DNA of 64,000 nt from Geminicoccaceae bacterium (GTDB lineage: Bacteria; Pseudomonadota; Alphaproteobacteria; Geminicoccales; Geminicoccaceae), in NCBI GenBank assembly GCA_020638495.1, contig JACKIN010000001.1, positions 124,001 to 188,000 of the forward strand, in the 5' to 3' direction. The notes under the pieces were generated by a model. The model did not search any database. It worked only from the letters and a program-made list of their open reading frames with translations, and had not been told where the DNA came from. The translations under genes and the position numbers were made by a program. Below, in pieces: positions 20,332 to 28,788 of the stretch (position 1 is the stretch's first letter; each line of letters opens with the position of its first letter).

Positions 20332-20347
20332 ATGGTAGCGCTTCCAT
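20332..20347. promoter_or_regulatory. LacI/GalR-family operator between importer operon and its regulator
   Basis: ATGGTAGCGCTTCCAT is a near-perfect palindrome centred on AGCGCT, with one mismatched pair. It has the central CG step and flanking TGG/CCA typical of LacI-family operators. It lies 30 bp upstream of the permease start and 69 bp upstream of the LacI gene, so one site could repress both directions. The nearby divergent LacI gene is the obvious candidate to bind it. A further loose dyad, GGCGAT with ATCGCC, flanks the right side. Confidence 0.75.
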
Positions 20348-20415
20348 CGGCGATCTTATAGCTTTTGGCAATCGCCGCAATCGCCCGGCGCGGGTTTCTG
20401 CGGACGGAGGCGAGG

Positions 20416-21432
20416 ATGGGCGGGAACGCAGGCCAGGGACAGGTGCGGATGGTCGACGTGGCGCGGCGGGCCGGGGTCGCCACGGTCACCGTCTCGCGGG
20501 TCCTGCACGAGGCCGAAAAGGTGGCACCCGCGACCCGGTCCCGGGTCGAGGCGGCCATCGCCGAGCTCGGCTATCTGCCGAATCTCGTCGCCCGCTCGCT
20601 GGTGGCGGCGCGCACCGGCATGGTGGCGGCCCTCATCCCGACCATCGACAACTCGCTGCATGCCGAGATGATCCAGGGCATGGACGAACGCTGCGCCGCT
20701 GCCGGCCTGCATCTTTTGATCGGCTGCACGGCCTTCTCGCTCGAGGTGGAGGAGCGGATGCTGCGCGCCTTCCTCTCCCGCCAGCCCGAGGCGGTCTACC
20801 TCACCGGCAGCAACCACAGCCCGGCGACGCGCACCATGCTGAAGGCGTCGAGGGTGCCGGTGGTCGAGGTCGCGAGCCTGCCCGAGACGCCGATCGACAT
20901 GGTCGCCGGCTATTCCAGCTACTGCGCCGCCGCGGCGGTGCTCCGCCACCTGATCGAGCGGGGCTACCGGCGGATCGGCTACGTGTATTCGCCGATCGGC
21001 GTCAACGACCGGCTGGCCGAGCGGCACCGGGCCTATCTCGAGACGCTGGCCTCGGCCGGGCTCGAGACGCCCGAAGCCTGGCGCTTCGAGAGCGAGCTCG
21101 GCATGGCCGGCGGGGGGCTAGCACTGGCCCGGCTCCGGGCGCAGGCGCCGGAGCTGGACGCGGTCTTCTGCTCCACCGACGTGCTGGCGGTCGGCGTGCT
21201 GCTCGAATGCCTGCGCCAGGGCATTGCCGTGCCGGGCGAGCTCGCCGTCGCCGGCTTCGACGACCTGCCCATCGCCGCCGAGATCGTGCCGGCCTTGACC
21301 ACCGTGCGCATCCCGCGCCGGCGCATGGGCGAGGTCGCGGCCGGGCTGATCCTCCGACGCCTCGCCGGCGAGGCGGTGGCGGAGCCGGTCGTCGACCTGG
21401 GCTTCGAGCTGCAGGTGCGGGCCAGCGCCTGA
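20416..21432 (+). CDS. LacI-family transcriptional regulator
   Basis: A 338-residue regulator of standard LacI length. The helix-turn-helix MVDVARRAGVATVTVSRVL is followed by the hinge helix region AELGYLPNLVARSL. A sugar-binding-type domain comes next (MVAALIPTIDNSLHAEMI, then GVLLECLRQGIAVPGELAVAGFDD). ATG 20416 is chosen because GGAGG lies five bases upstream and the protein then begins as the family does. It is divergent from the importer operon and adjacent to a good LacI operator. The following epimerase-type gene is 91 bp downstream on the same strand. The effector is probably a sugar or sugar acid taken up by the importer. Confidence 0.93.
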   Translation: MGGNAGQGQVRMVDVARRAGVATVTVSRVLHEAEKVAPATRSRVEAAIAELGYLPNLVARSLVAARTGMVAALIPTIDNSLHAEMIQGMDERCAAAGLHLLIGCTAFSLEVEERMLRAFLSRQPEAVYLTGSNHSPATRTMLKASRVPVVEVASLPETPIDMVAGYSSYCAAAAVLRHLIERGYRRIGYVYSPIGVNDRLAERHRAYLETLASAGLETPEAWRFESELGMAGGGLALARLRAQAPELDAVFCSTDVLAVGVLLECLRQGIAVPGELAVAGFDDLPIAAEIVPALTTVRIPRRRMGEVAAGLILRRLAGEAVAEPVVDLGFELQVRASA

Positions 21433-21523
21433 GGATGCCCGTCGCGGGTCGAAGGCTTGCCGGTTCATCGGGGACGACATAGACGAGCGGGAGGCGAAGC
21501 TCGGCGATGGGACGGAGACCAGG

Positions 21524-22246
21524 ATGACGCGAACGGTGCTGATCACCGGTGCGGCCGGGCGGATCGGGCGGAAGGTGGCAGCGCACCTCGAGGCCCGTGG
21601 TGGCTATGCGCTGCGGCGGCTCGATGTGCGGGCCGACGCGCCGGACGTGGTCGCGGCCGATCTGGCGGATTGGGACGAAGGCTGGGCGGGGGCGTTCTCG
21701 GGCGTCGACACGGTCCTGCATCTGGCAGCCCACCCCAGCCCCGAGATCGACTGGGCGACCGCCCAGCGGCTCAATCTCGACCTCACCTACAACGTCCTGC
21801 ACGCGGCCGGGAAGCACCGGGTGAGGCGCGTGGTCTTCGCCAGCTCGAACTGGGTCATGGCCGGCTATCGGGACCAGACCGGCCCCCTGACGCCGGACAT
21901 GGCGCCCTTGCCGGTCAATCCCTATGGCGTCAGCAAGCTGGTCGGCGAGCGGGCGGGCCGGAGCCTCGCGGATCGCGGCATCTCGTTCATCGGGCTGCGG
22001 ATCGGCTACAGCGTCAGCGGCGAGGGGCGGCCCGCGAGCGAGCTCAAGATGGGGCTCTGGGGCCGGCAGATGTGGCTGAGCGACCGGGACCTCTGCCAGG
22101 GCTTCGAGCGGTCGATCCTGGCCGAAGGCGTGGGCTTTACCGTGCTCAACCTCATGTCCGACAATCCGGGGATGCGCTGGTCGCTGGACGAGACACGGCG
22201 GGTGCTCGGCTACGAGCCCCAGGACGGCTACCCGGCGGAAGGCTGA
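21524..22246 (+). CDS. NAD-dependent epimerase/dehydratase, uronate-dehydrogenase-like
   Basis: A 240-residue extended short-chain dehydrogenase. The NAD loop is VLITGAAGRIGRKVA, the serine region FASSNWVMAGY and the catalytic YGVSK (Y-x3-K). The order SSN near residue 105 followed by YGVSK recalls uronate dehydrogenase, which oxidises hexuronic acids to lactones; that assignment is tentative. It is 25-30 residues shorter than typical Udh. It lies downstream of the LacI regulator and is convergent with the Gfo/Idh gene, their 3' ends overlapping by 19 bp. Confidence 0.85.
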   Translation: MTRTVLITGAAGRIGRKVAAHLEARGGYALRRLDVRADAPDVVAADLADWDEGWAGAFSGVDTVLHLAAHPSPEIDWATAQRLNLDLTYNVLHAAGKHRVRRVVFASSNWVMAGYRDQTGPLTPDMAPLPVNPYGVSKLVGERAGRSLADRGISFIGLRIGYSVSGEGRPASELKMGLWGRQMWLSDRDLCQGFERSILAEGVGFTVLNLMSDNPGMRWSLDETRRVLGYEPQDGYPAEG

Positions 22247-23262
22247 GGCACGCCCAGGCGTGTGGCTCGGGCTTGGGCCTCTAGCGCCAGGCGGGTGACG
22301 CGGACGGCGTGGCCCTCGGGCATGGCGGTGGCGGTGCGGTCCCGGACATCGGCGAGGAAGCGGCGGAAATAGGTCAGTGGCTCGCCCGAGGCGTCGAGGC
22401 GGCGCGTGCCCTCGCCATTGACCAGCAGGACGTGGTCGGTGCCCGCGTTGCCGGCGATGTCGATGTATTTGCGCAGCTCGAGATAGCCTTCGGTGCCGAG
22501 CAGGAAGAGCCGGCCGTCGCCCCAGGTGGCGAGGCCGTCGGGCGTGAACCAGTCGACCCGGATGAAGCCCGAGGCCTTCTCCGAGCGGAGCAGGATCTCG
22601 CCGTAATCCTCGAAGCCCTGGATGCCGTGGTCGCCGAAGCTGCCGACGGCGCTGGCGGCGATCTCCACCTCGTCGCTGCCGGTGAAGAAGAGGAACTGGT
22701 CGATCTGGTGCGAGGCGATGTCGGCGAGGATGCCGCCATGCGCTGCATGCTCGAAGAACCAGGCGGGGCGGATGGTTCGGTTGAGGCGATGCGGCCCGAG
22801 GCCGGTGGTCTGGATCACCCGGCCGATGGCACCCTCGGCGACCAGACGGGCGGCGAGCTCGCAGGCCGGCACGATGAAGCGCTCGGAGAAGCAGATCGAG
22901 AAGATGCGGCCGGTCTCGCGGGCGGTCGCCTCGACCCGGTCGAGATCGGCGAGCGTCGTGCAGCCGGGCTTGTCGACCATCACGTCCTTGCCGGCCCGCA
23001 TCGCCCGGATGGCGAGGGCGGCCCGGTCGCGCGGCACGGCGGCGCTGCAGATGATGCCGACGCCCGGGTCATCGAGGAGCTTTTCGCGGTCGACGGCCGG
23101 AAGATCCGGAAAGCGTTCCCGGAAGCCTTCGAGCACGCGGGGGTCGGTGGTCTTTGGGCAGTAGCCGGCGCAGCGAGCACCGGCGGCGATCAGCTCGCCG
23201 ACCATGTGGTGGATGTGGCGATGGTCGAGGCCGATCGCGGCGAAGACGGGCGTGTCGCTCAT
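22228..23262 (-). CDS. Gfo/Idh/MocA-family oxidoreductase
   Basis: A 344-residue NAD(P)-dependent oxidoreductase. The N-terminal fold is FAAIGLDHRHIHHMVGELIAAG instead of the usual G-x-G-x-x-G, with the HRHIH segment in the dinucleotide loop, a variant seen in some subgroups. DVMVDKPGCTTLADLDRV carries the conserved lysine-proline of the active site (normally EKP). The second domain has ADIASHQIDQFLFFTGSD, with the HQID histidine and aspartate in the place of the usual catalytic pair. It probably oxidises or reduces a sugar or inositol derivative linked to the LacI-controlled cluster. Confidence 0.85.
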   Translation of the reverse strand: MSDTPVFAAIGLDHRHIHHMVGELIAAGARCAGYCPKTTDPRVLEGFRERFPDLPAVDREKLLDDPGVGIICSAAVPRDRAALAIRAMRAGKDVMVDKPGCTTLADLDRVEATARETGRIFSICFSERFIVPACELAARLVAEGAIGRVIQTTGLGPHRLNRTIRPAWFFEHAAHGGILADIASHQIDQFLFFTGSDEVEIAASAVGSFGDHGIQGFEDYGEILLRSEKASGFIRVDWFTPDGLATWGDGRLFLLGTEGYLELRKYIDIAGNAGTDHVLLVNGEGTRRLDASGEPLTYFRRFLADVRDRTATAMPEGHAVRVTRLALEAQARATRLGVPQPSAG

Positions 23263-23363
23263 CGGGAGGTTCCCGGGGGTCGAGGAGCCCCAAGGTCGGG
23301 GCCGGCACGAGGGTGCCTAGCATCCGCACCACGGGGAGGGCCAGCGTGGCGACGACCCTTGCC

Positions 23364-24422
23364 TCAGCCGCCGGCCTCCTTGCCCTCCTCGATCTTGTCC
23401 CTTGCCTCCTCGCGGTCGTTGCCCTCGGGCGCCGGCGCTTCCTGAACCAGCTCTGCCTCGCGCTCGAGGCAGAGCTCGATCAGGACCGGGAAGTGATCCG
23501 AGCCGTAATAGCCGAGCCGCCGCATCTCGATCAGGGTGAAGGTGTCGGTGTGGAAGACATGGTCGAGCGGCCAGCGCAGCACGGGGTACCTGGCGTGGAA
23601 CGTGCTGAACCGGCCGCGGCCGATGCGCGGGTCGAGGGCACCGCTGGTGCGGCGAAAGAGGCGGGTGGTGTGCGACCAGGCCACGTCGTTGAGATCGCCG
23701 GCGACGATCGTCGGCCGGTTGCTCTCCTTCATCTCCTTGCCGACGATCAGGATCTCGGCGTCGCGCTGCTCGGTGTCCTGGCCGGGTCGCGGCGGGCGGG
23801 GGTGCAGGCCGATGAAGTCGATCCACTGGCCGGAACGAAGCCGCACGCGCGTGCGGACCGAGGGCACGTCGTCCTCGACGAGAAAGCGGATCTCGGGCGA
23901 GTCGAGGTCGAGCCTCGAGAAGAGATGCAGGCCGTAGGTGTTGTCCAGCGGGCGGGCCAGGCCGAACGGGTAGCTCTCCCGGAGCACCGCGAGCTGCTCG
24001 TCCCACCAGTCGTCGGTCTCGACCGTGAAGATCAGGTCGGGGTCGGCGCCTCGGACCAGAGCGAGGAAGTCCTCCGCCCGCCGGTTGTCCATCAGCACGT
24101 TGGCGATCATCAGACGAACCCGCGAGGCCGGCTCGCAGTCGCGGCTCAGCAGGACCTCGGGGGTCGCGAGCGGCGTGTAGGGAAAGACCCGCCAGGCCTG
24201 GTAGGCGAGGGTGGCGGCGAGGGCCAGAAGAAAGGCCGCGCCGGACAGGCTCGCCGGGCTGAAGAGGATGAGTGCCGCGACGATCAGGCCGGCCAGGGCA
24301 ATGGCGAGCTGGAGGCGGGGGAAGTCGAAGAAGCGGATCCACCACTGATCGCTGCGGACGAGCGGTGCCAGGCTCGCGAGGACCAGCAGGATGCCGATGA
24401 CCAGGATCGCGGTCTTCATCAT
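23364..24422 (-). CDS. Membrane-anchored endonuclease/exonuclease/phosphatase-fold protein
   Basis: A 352-residue protein with two or three N-terminal membrane helices (MKTAILVIGILLVLASLAPL, then LAIALAGLIVAALILF and a third). A DNase I-like phosphoesterase domain follows. Catalytic landmarks are RLMIANVLMDN (metal-site Asn), DLIFTVETDDWW (Glu), FIGLHPRPPRPG (His), TIVAGDLNDVAWS (D-x-N) and YYGSDHFPVLIEL (S-D-H). The domain should face the periplasm. A charged C-terminal tail (DREEARDKIEEGKEAGG) is unusual. The biological substrate is unknown. ATG 24422 or the next ATG (24419) may be used. Confidence 0.85.
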   Translation of the reverse strand: MMKTAILVIGILLVLASLAPLVRSDQWWIRFFDFPRLQLAIALAGLIVAALILFSPASLSGAAFLLALAATLAYQAWRVFPYTPLATPEVLLSRDCEPASRVRLMIANVLMDNRRAEDFLALVRGADPDLIFTVETDDWWDEQLAVLRESYPFGLARPLDNTYGLHLFSRLDLDSPEIRFLVEDDVPSVRTRVRLRSGQWIDFIGLHPRPPRPGQDTEQRDAEILIVGKEMKESNRPTIVAGDLNDVAWSHTTRLFRRTSGALDPRIGRGRFSTFHARYPVLRWPLDHVFHTDTFTLIEMRRLGYYGSDHFPVLIELCLEREAELVQEAPAPEGNDREEARDKIEEGKEAGG

Positions 24423-24501
24423 CAGGAGCCCCGTCTGAGTCCCGCCGCCATGCAGCCGGAGCTAGGGCCGGGACAGGCGGGGTCAACCCGGCGCCCTTGT
24501 C

Positions 24502-26370
24502 CTAAGGGCCGAAGAGCCACAGCGGGCCGAGGGTGAAGGCCGGCACGAAGGTGACCAGCATCAGGACCACCAGGAGGGCCAGGATGAAGGGCACGACGGC
24601 ACGGAAGACGGCGGTGACATCCGCCTTGCCGACCCGGGCGGTGATGAAGACCAGCATGCCGAGCGGCGGGGTCAGGGCACCGATGACGAGGTTCAGGACG
24701 AGGACGATGCCGAACTGGATCGGGTCGTAGCCGGCGGCCTTCACCATGGGCACCAGGATGGGAACGAGGATCACGAGGGCCGCGATCATCTCGATGAAGA
24801 GGCCGACGAAGAGCAGGAAGAGGTTGATGAGCAGCAGCAGGACGACGAGCCCGGCGTCGAGCGAGCCCATGGCCGCGGCCAGGCGCTGCGGCACCTGCTC
24901 GGCGGCGAGCACCCAGGCGAAGGGTGCGGCAGCAGCTATGATGACGGCGATGGCGACCGTGTCGAAGACGGCCTCGCGGATCGACGAGGTGAAGTTGGCG
25001 ACGGTCAGGCGGCGATAGATCAGCGCGCCGCAGAAGATGGCGAAGACGAAGGCGATGGCGCCGGCCTCGGTGGCGGTGAAGACGCCGAAGCGGACGCCGC
25101 CGACGATGACCAGCGGCAGGAGCAAAGCCGGCACGGCGTTGCGGAGCGCTATCAGCCGCTGGTGGCCGGTCGAGCGGGGGACGTCGGCGCCGTAGCCACG
25201 CGCACGCGACACCAGATAGACGACGACCGCCAGCGCCGTTGCGGCCATGAGGCCCGGGACGATGGTGGCGACGAAGAGGGCGCCGACCGAGACCGAGGCG
25301 AGCGCGGCGTAGATGATGAGGCCGAGGCCCGGCGGGATCAGGTTGGCGAGGGTCGAGGCCGCGCTCGTGAGGGCACAGCTGAAGGCGCGCGCATAGCCGC
25401 GTCGCTCCATCTCGGGCACGAGCAGCTTGGTGATCGCCGAGGCGTCGGCCGAGGAGGAGCCGGAGACCCCGCCGAGCAGCGTGTTGGTGACCACATTGGC
25501 CTGGCCGAGCCCGCCCCGGAGATGGCCGACGAGGTGGGTGGCGAGATCGACCAGCTTGGTGGTGATGCCGCCGGCGTTCATCAGGGCGGCCGCCATGATG
25601 AAGAAGGGGATGGCGAGGAGCGTGAAGGAATTGAGCGAGGACGACATGCTCTGGGTGACGATCACCAGCATCATGTTGCCGAGCGGGGCGAAGGCGGCGA
25701 AGGCGCCGAAGGCGAGGGCGAAGGCGATCGGCACCTCGAGCATGATCAGTGCCAGGCCGACGATCATCAGGACGGCCGCGCTGCCCGCCTCGCCATAGAC
25801 GAGGCCGGCGCCGTAGCGGACGGCGAGATAGACGAGCCCGCCGGCGAGGATGGCGGCGAGGCCGAACCAGGCGGCGCCTTCACGTGGCCGGGCGAGGTAG
25901 CAGAGGTTGAGCGCACCGCCGACGGGCACGGCGAGGAAGAGATACTTGAGCGGCCACTGCATGGCCGGCGAGACCTGCATCGCCCGGCTGAGGAAATCGA
26001 TTCCGTGGACGATCAGCATGACGCTGGCGGCGGCGATCATCGTGGTCACGAAGAAGCGGTGCGCGGGGCGCCAGGCGGCCGGCATGAGACGGGACGCGAG
26101 GTCGATGGCGATGTGGCCGCCCCTGCCGAGGGCGACCGCCATGCCGATGAAGACCGCCCAGCCGAAGGCCCAGAGCGCGACCTCCTCGGGCCAGGCGAGG
26201 GAGGCGTTCAGCACGTAGCGAAAGAAGACCTGCAGGCAGGCGATGCCGGCGGCGGTGAGCATCAAAAGGGCGGCGACGGCCTCGAGGGCGAGGTCGAGGA
26301 CACGCCAGAGACGGGCCGCCGCACCCCGGGATGCGGCGGCCGTGCTTTCGGAAAGAGCCGCGTCGGTCAC
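24502..26370 (-). CDS. Fused TRAP transporter permease (DctQ-DctM), DctP type
   Basis: A 622-residue carrier with an N-terminal four-helix Q domain (YVLNASLAWPEEVALWAFGWAVF is diagnostic) and a twelve-helix M domain. The latter has IAFALAFGAFAAFAPLG, then GGVSGSSSADASAITKLLVPEM and a late ALTPPLGMLVFITARVG. GTG 26370 overlaps the stop of the binding-protein gene by four bases (GTGA), so the longer frame upstream is not used. It is partner of the DctP-type protein encoded immediately upstream. Confidence 0.92.
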   Translation of the reverse strand: MTDAALSESTAAASRGAAARLWRVLDLALEAVAALLMLTAAGIACLQVFFRYVLNASLAWPEEVALWAFGWAVFIGMAVALGRGGHIAIDLASRLMPAAWRPAHRFFVTTMIAAASVMLIVHGIDFLSRAMQVSPAMQWPLKYLFLAVPVGGALNLCYLARPREGAAWFGLAAILAGGLVYLAVRYGAGLVYGEAGSAAVLMIVGLALIMLEVPIAFALAFGAFAAFAPLGNMMLVIVTQSMSSSLNSFTLLAIPFFIMAAALMNAGGITTKLVDLATHLVGHLRGGLGQANVVTNTLLGGVSGSSSADASAITKLLVPEMERRGYARAFSCALTSAASTLANLIPPGLGLIIYAALASVSVGALFVATIVPGLMAATALAVVVYLVSRARGYGADVPRSTGHQRLIALRNAVPALLLPLVIVGGVRFGVFTATEAGAIAFVFAIFCGALIYRRLTVANFTSSIREAVFDTVAIAVIIAAAAPFAWVLAAEQVPQRLAAAMGSLDAGLVVLLLLINLFLLFVGLFIEMIAALVILVPILVPMVKAAGYDPIQFGIVLVLNLVIGALTPPLGMLVFITARVGKADVTAVFRAVVPFILALLVVLMLVTFVPAFTLGPLWLFGP

Positions 26371-27410
26371 CCGAGCGCGCGGATCTTGTCGATCATCGCC
26401 TGGGTTTCGGGGCTCTTCGAGCCGAACTCCTCGAAGAGCGGCGAGGTGAGCTCGGCCCATTTCGCCCGCTCGGCGTCATCGATCCGGTAGACGGTGACAC
26501 CGACCCCCTCGAGGTCGACCAGCGCCTGGTCGGCCTTGGCCCGATTCTCCGCCCGCTGGGCGGCGAAGGCCTCCTTGGCCGAAGTGCGGACCAGCTCCTG
26601 CAGGTCGGGTGGCAGCGAGTCCAGCCAGGCGGCGTTGACGCGGACGGCCTTGGGCAGGAACCAGTGATAGGTGAGGGTCAGGTTGGTCGCCTGCTCGTGC
26701 CACTTGAAGCCTATGATCGAGAAGAAGTCGGAATCGAGCCCGTCGATGATGCCGGTCGAGAGGGCTGCATACTGCTCGCTATAGGGCAAAGGCGTCGGGT
26801 TGGCGCCGAGCTTGGTCCAGAAATCGACCCAGATGCGCAGCTCCGGCACACGCAGCTTGACCCCGCTCAGCGTGTCCAGCGAGGTGACGGGGCTCTTGGT
26901 CAGGAGGTGGCGAAAGCCGGTCTCGCCATAGGCCACGAACTCGACCCCGGTCTTCGCCCGGGCGATGTCCGAGACCTCCTGGCCGAGCGGGCCCTGCAGG
27001 ACCCGGTCGACATGCGCCTCGTCCTTGTAGATGAAGCCGGGGGCACCGCCGAAGGCGGCGATCTCGGGGGCGATGGCCTCCTCGCTGTCGGGGCCGGCCG
27101 TGGTCACCTGGATGGTGCCGATGCGGCTCGCCTCGAGGAGCTGGGCGAGGCCGCCGAGCTGGCTCGCCGGGAAGTGCTGGGCGTCGATGCGCCCGCCGCT
27201 CTCGACGTTGAGCGTGTCCTTCCAGGCCTCGAAAGCATTGGTCAGAGGCGAGCCGATCGCCTCGGAATGGGCGATGCGGCAGGTGAACTCGGCGGCGTGG
27301 GCCGGGCGGATGACCGCCGGCATGGCGATCGCAGCCGAGCCGAGGGCCGCCCCGGTGGCGACGAAGCGCCGGCGGCCGAGCGCCGTTCGGGTGTTGGATC
27401 CCGCTGTCAT
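26367..27410 (-). CDS. DctP-family TRAP solute-binding protein with twin-arginine signal
   Basis: A 347-residue periplasmic binding protein. The N-terminus has a twin-arginine-like signal (RRRFVATGAALGSAAIAMPAV), suggesting export in folded form. The DctP fold follows: FTCRIAHSEAIGSPLTNAFE, then LLEASRIGTIQVTTAGPD, and the conserved substrate arginine in GVKLRVPELRIWVDF. ATG 27410 is preceded by GGGAGCACAG. The permease gene is coupled downstream. A promoter with TTGCCC and TACCGT lies about 38-66 bp upstream of the start. Ligand unknown, likely an organic acid. Confidence 0.92.
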   Translation of the reverse strand: MTAGSNTRTALGRRRFVATGAALGSAAIAMPAVIRPAHAAEFTCRIAHSEAIGSPLTNAFEAWKDTLNVESGGRIDAQHFPASQLGGLAQLLEASRIGTIQVTTAGPDSEEAIAPEIAAFGGAPGFIYKDEAHVDRVLQGPLGQEVSDIARAKTGVEFVAYGETGFRHLLTKSPVTSLDTLSGVKLRVPELRIWVDFWTKLGANPTPLPYSEQYAALSTGIIDGLDSDFFSIIGFKWHEQATNLTLTYHWFLPKAVRVNAAWLDSLPPDLQELVRTSAKEAFAAQRAENRAKADQALVDLEGVGVTVYRIDDAERAKWAELTSPLFEEFGSKSPETQAMIDKIRALG

Positions 27411-27447
27411 CTTTCTGTGCTCCCTGATCTTTCGTTTGGGTGGCCGG

Positions 27448-27476
27448 ACGGTATGCCGCAATCGCTGATCGGGCAA
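27448..27476 (-). promoter_or_regulatory. Candidate promoter of the DctP-TRAP operon
   Basis: On the minus strand TTGCCC (27471-27476) and TACCGT (27448-27453) are separated by 17 bases. Transcription would start near 27441, giving a leader of about 30 bases with the ribosome site. The -10 form TA-C/G-CGT recurs at other promoters of this window. Confidence 0.45.
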
Positions 27477-27593
27477 GCGAGCGCCCACGCCTTTTTTTCG
27501 ATGGTCCGGGGGCGGCTCGCGGTGCAGGATGGGCAGGAGCGCTTAACCGAGGCTTGGCCGGGCAGGCGGCGGCCCAAGCATGAGGTGTCGACG

Positions 27594-28721
27594 ATGAGGC
27601 TCGAATCGCGGTCGATCGGCTGCAGGTTGGTGATGGCTGCCGTCGCCCTGGGGCTGCTCTTTGGGGCCGATGCGGCCCTGGCCCAGTCACCGCCCCTGAA
27701 GATACCCTTTGTCGACGAGTGGGCGGCATCGCCGCATGCCCGGCTGGGTGCCGAGGCGTTCAACCACTGGAACGCCGAGGGGGAGGTTCCGGTGCCCTGC
27801 GCGCGCTGCCATTCGACGCCGGGCTTCCTCGACTATATCGGCGCCGACGGCACGCCGCCGGGCCTCGACGGTCCCGCCCCGGTCGGCACCGTGATCAGTT
27901 GCGTCGCCTGCCACAACGACGTGACGATCCGCATGGACAGCGTCACCTTCCCCTCGGGTGCGGTGGTCGACAAGGTCGGCGACGATGCCCGCTGCATGAC
28001 CTGCCATCAGGGCCGGGAATCCACGGTCAGCGTCGACGCGCAGCTCGCCGGCGCCGAGCCCGACACCGTCTCCGACGAGCTTCGCTTCATCAACGTCCAC
28101 TACCGCGCCGCCGGTGCGACCCGCTACGGCACCGAGGCCAGGGGCGCCTACGAGTATCCCGGCCTGACCTATGTCGGCTACTTCCTGCACGACCCGGACT
28201 CCCAGCGCTGCGCCGATTGCCACCAGCAGCATACGGTCAGGGTGATGGTCCAGGCGTGCGCGACATGTCACCAGGCGCCACAGCTCACCAGGCTCGCCGA
28301 TCTCGTGAAAATCCGCAAGAATTCGGCGCTCGACTTCGACGGCGACGGCAATGTCGAGGAAGGGATCGCCGAGGAAATAACGACGCTCCACGCAGCGCTC
28401 TATCAGGCGATCCAGGGCTACGCCCTGGCGATCGGCGGCCAGGCGATCGTCTACAGTGCCGGCACCTACCCCTACTTCTTCAACGACAGCAATGCCAACG
28501 GCAAGGTCGACCCCGGCGAGGCCGTGTTCCCCAATGCCTTCAAGTCCTGGACGCCGCGGCTTCTGAGGGCGGCCTACAACTACCAGTACGTGGTCGAGGA
28601 TCCGGGCGCCTATACCCACAACCCGCTCTATGTCATCCAGGCGATGCACGACAGCCTGCAAGACCTCGGCACCAGGGTGGAGGTCGACATGGCAGGGATG
28701 GCCCGGCCCGAGGCTGAATAG
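27594..28721 (+). CDS. Periplasmic pentaheme cytochrome c with EF-hand calcium loop
   Basis: A 375-residue secreted protein with signal peptide RLVMAAVALGLLFGADAALA. It has five C-x-x-C-H heme sites at about residues 69-73, 103-107, 134-138, 206-210 and 222-226. After the hemes lie a D-x-D-G-D-G loop at 247-257 and a textbook EF-hand loop at 298-309 (DSNANGKVDPGE). A helical C-terminal part follows. ATG 27594 is chosen for GAGGTG six bases upstream and the signal peptide. It resembles multiheme electron-transfer cytochromes but I cannot name a subfamily. It is divergent from the TRAP operon; its redox partner is not evident. Confidence 0.88.
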   Translation: MRLESRSIGCRLVMAAVALGLLFGADAALAQSPPLKIPFVDEWAASPHARLGAEAFNHWNAEGEVPVPCARCHSTPGFLDYIGADGTPPGLDGPAPVGTVISCVACHNDVTIRMDSVTFPSGAVVDKVGDDARCMTCHQGRESTVSVDAQLAGAEPDTVSDELRFINVHYRAAGATRYGTEARGAYEYPGLTYVGYFLHDPDSQRCADCHQQHTVRVMVQACATCHQAPQLTRLADLVKIRKNSALDFDGDGNVEEGIAEEITTLHAALYQAIQGYALAIGGQAIVYSAGTYPYFFNDSNANGKVDPGEAVFPNAFKSWTPRLLRAAYNYQYVVEDPGAYTHNPLYVIQAMHDSLQDLGTRVEVDMAGMARPEAE

Positions 28722-28788
28722 GAGCCGGGCTCGTCTCGCGCCGCGTCGCCGGCTTGCCGGGACAGGGCGACCCGGCTATCGATCGGCC

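Noticed and set aside
26331..27593. Upstream extension of the cytochrome frame by over 400 codons
   Set aside because: It is antisense to the DctP binding-protein gene. The true start at 27594 has a ribosome site and a signal peptide.
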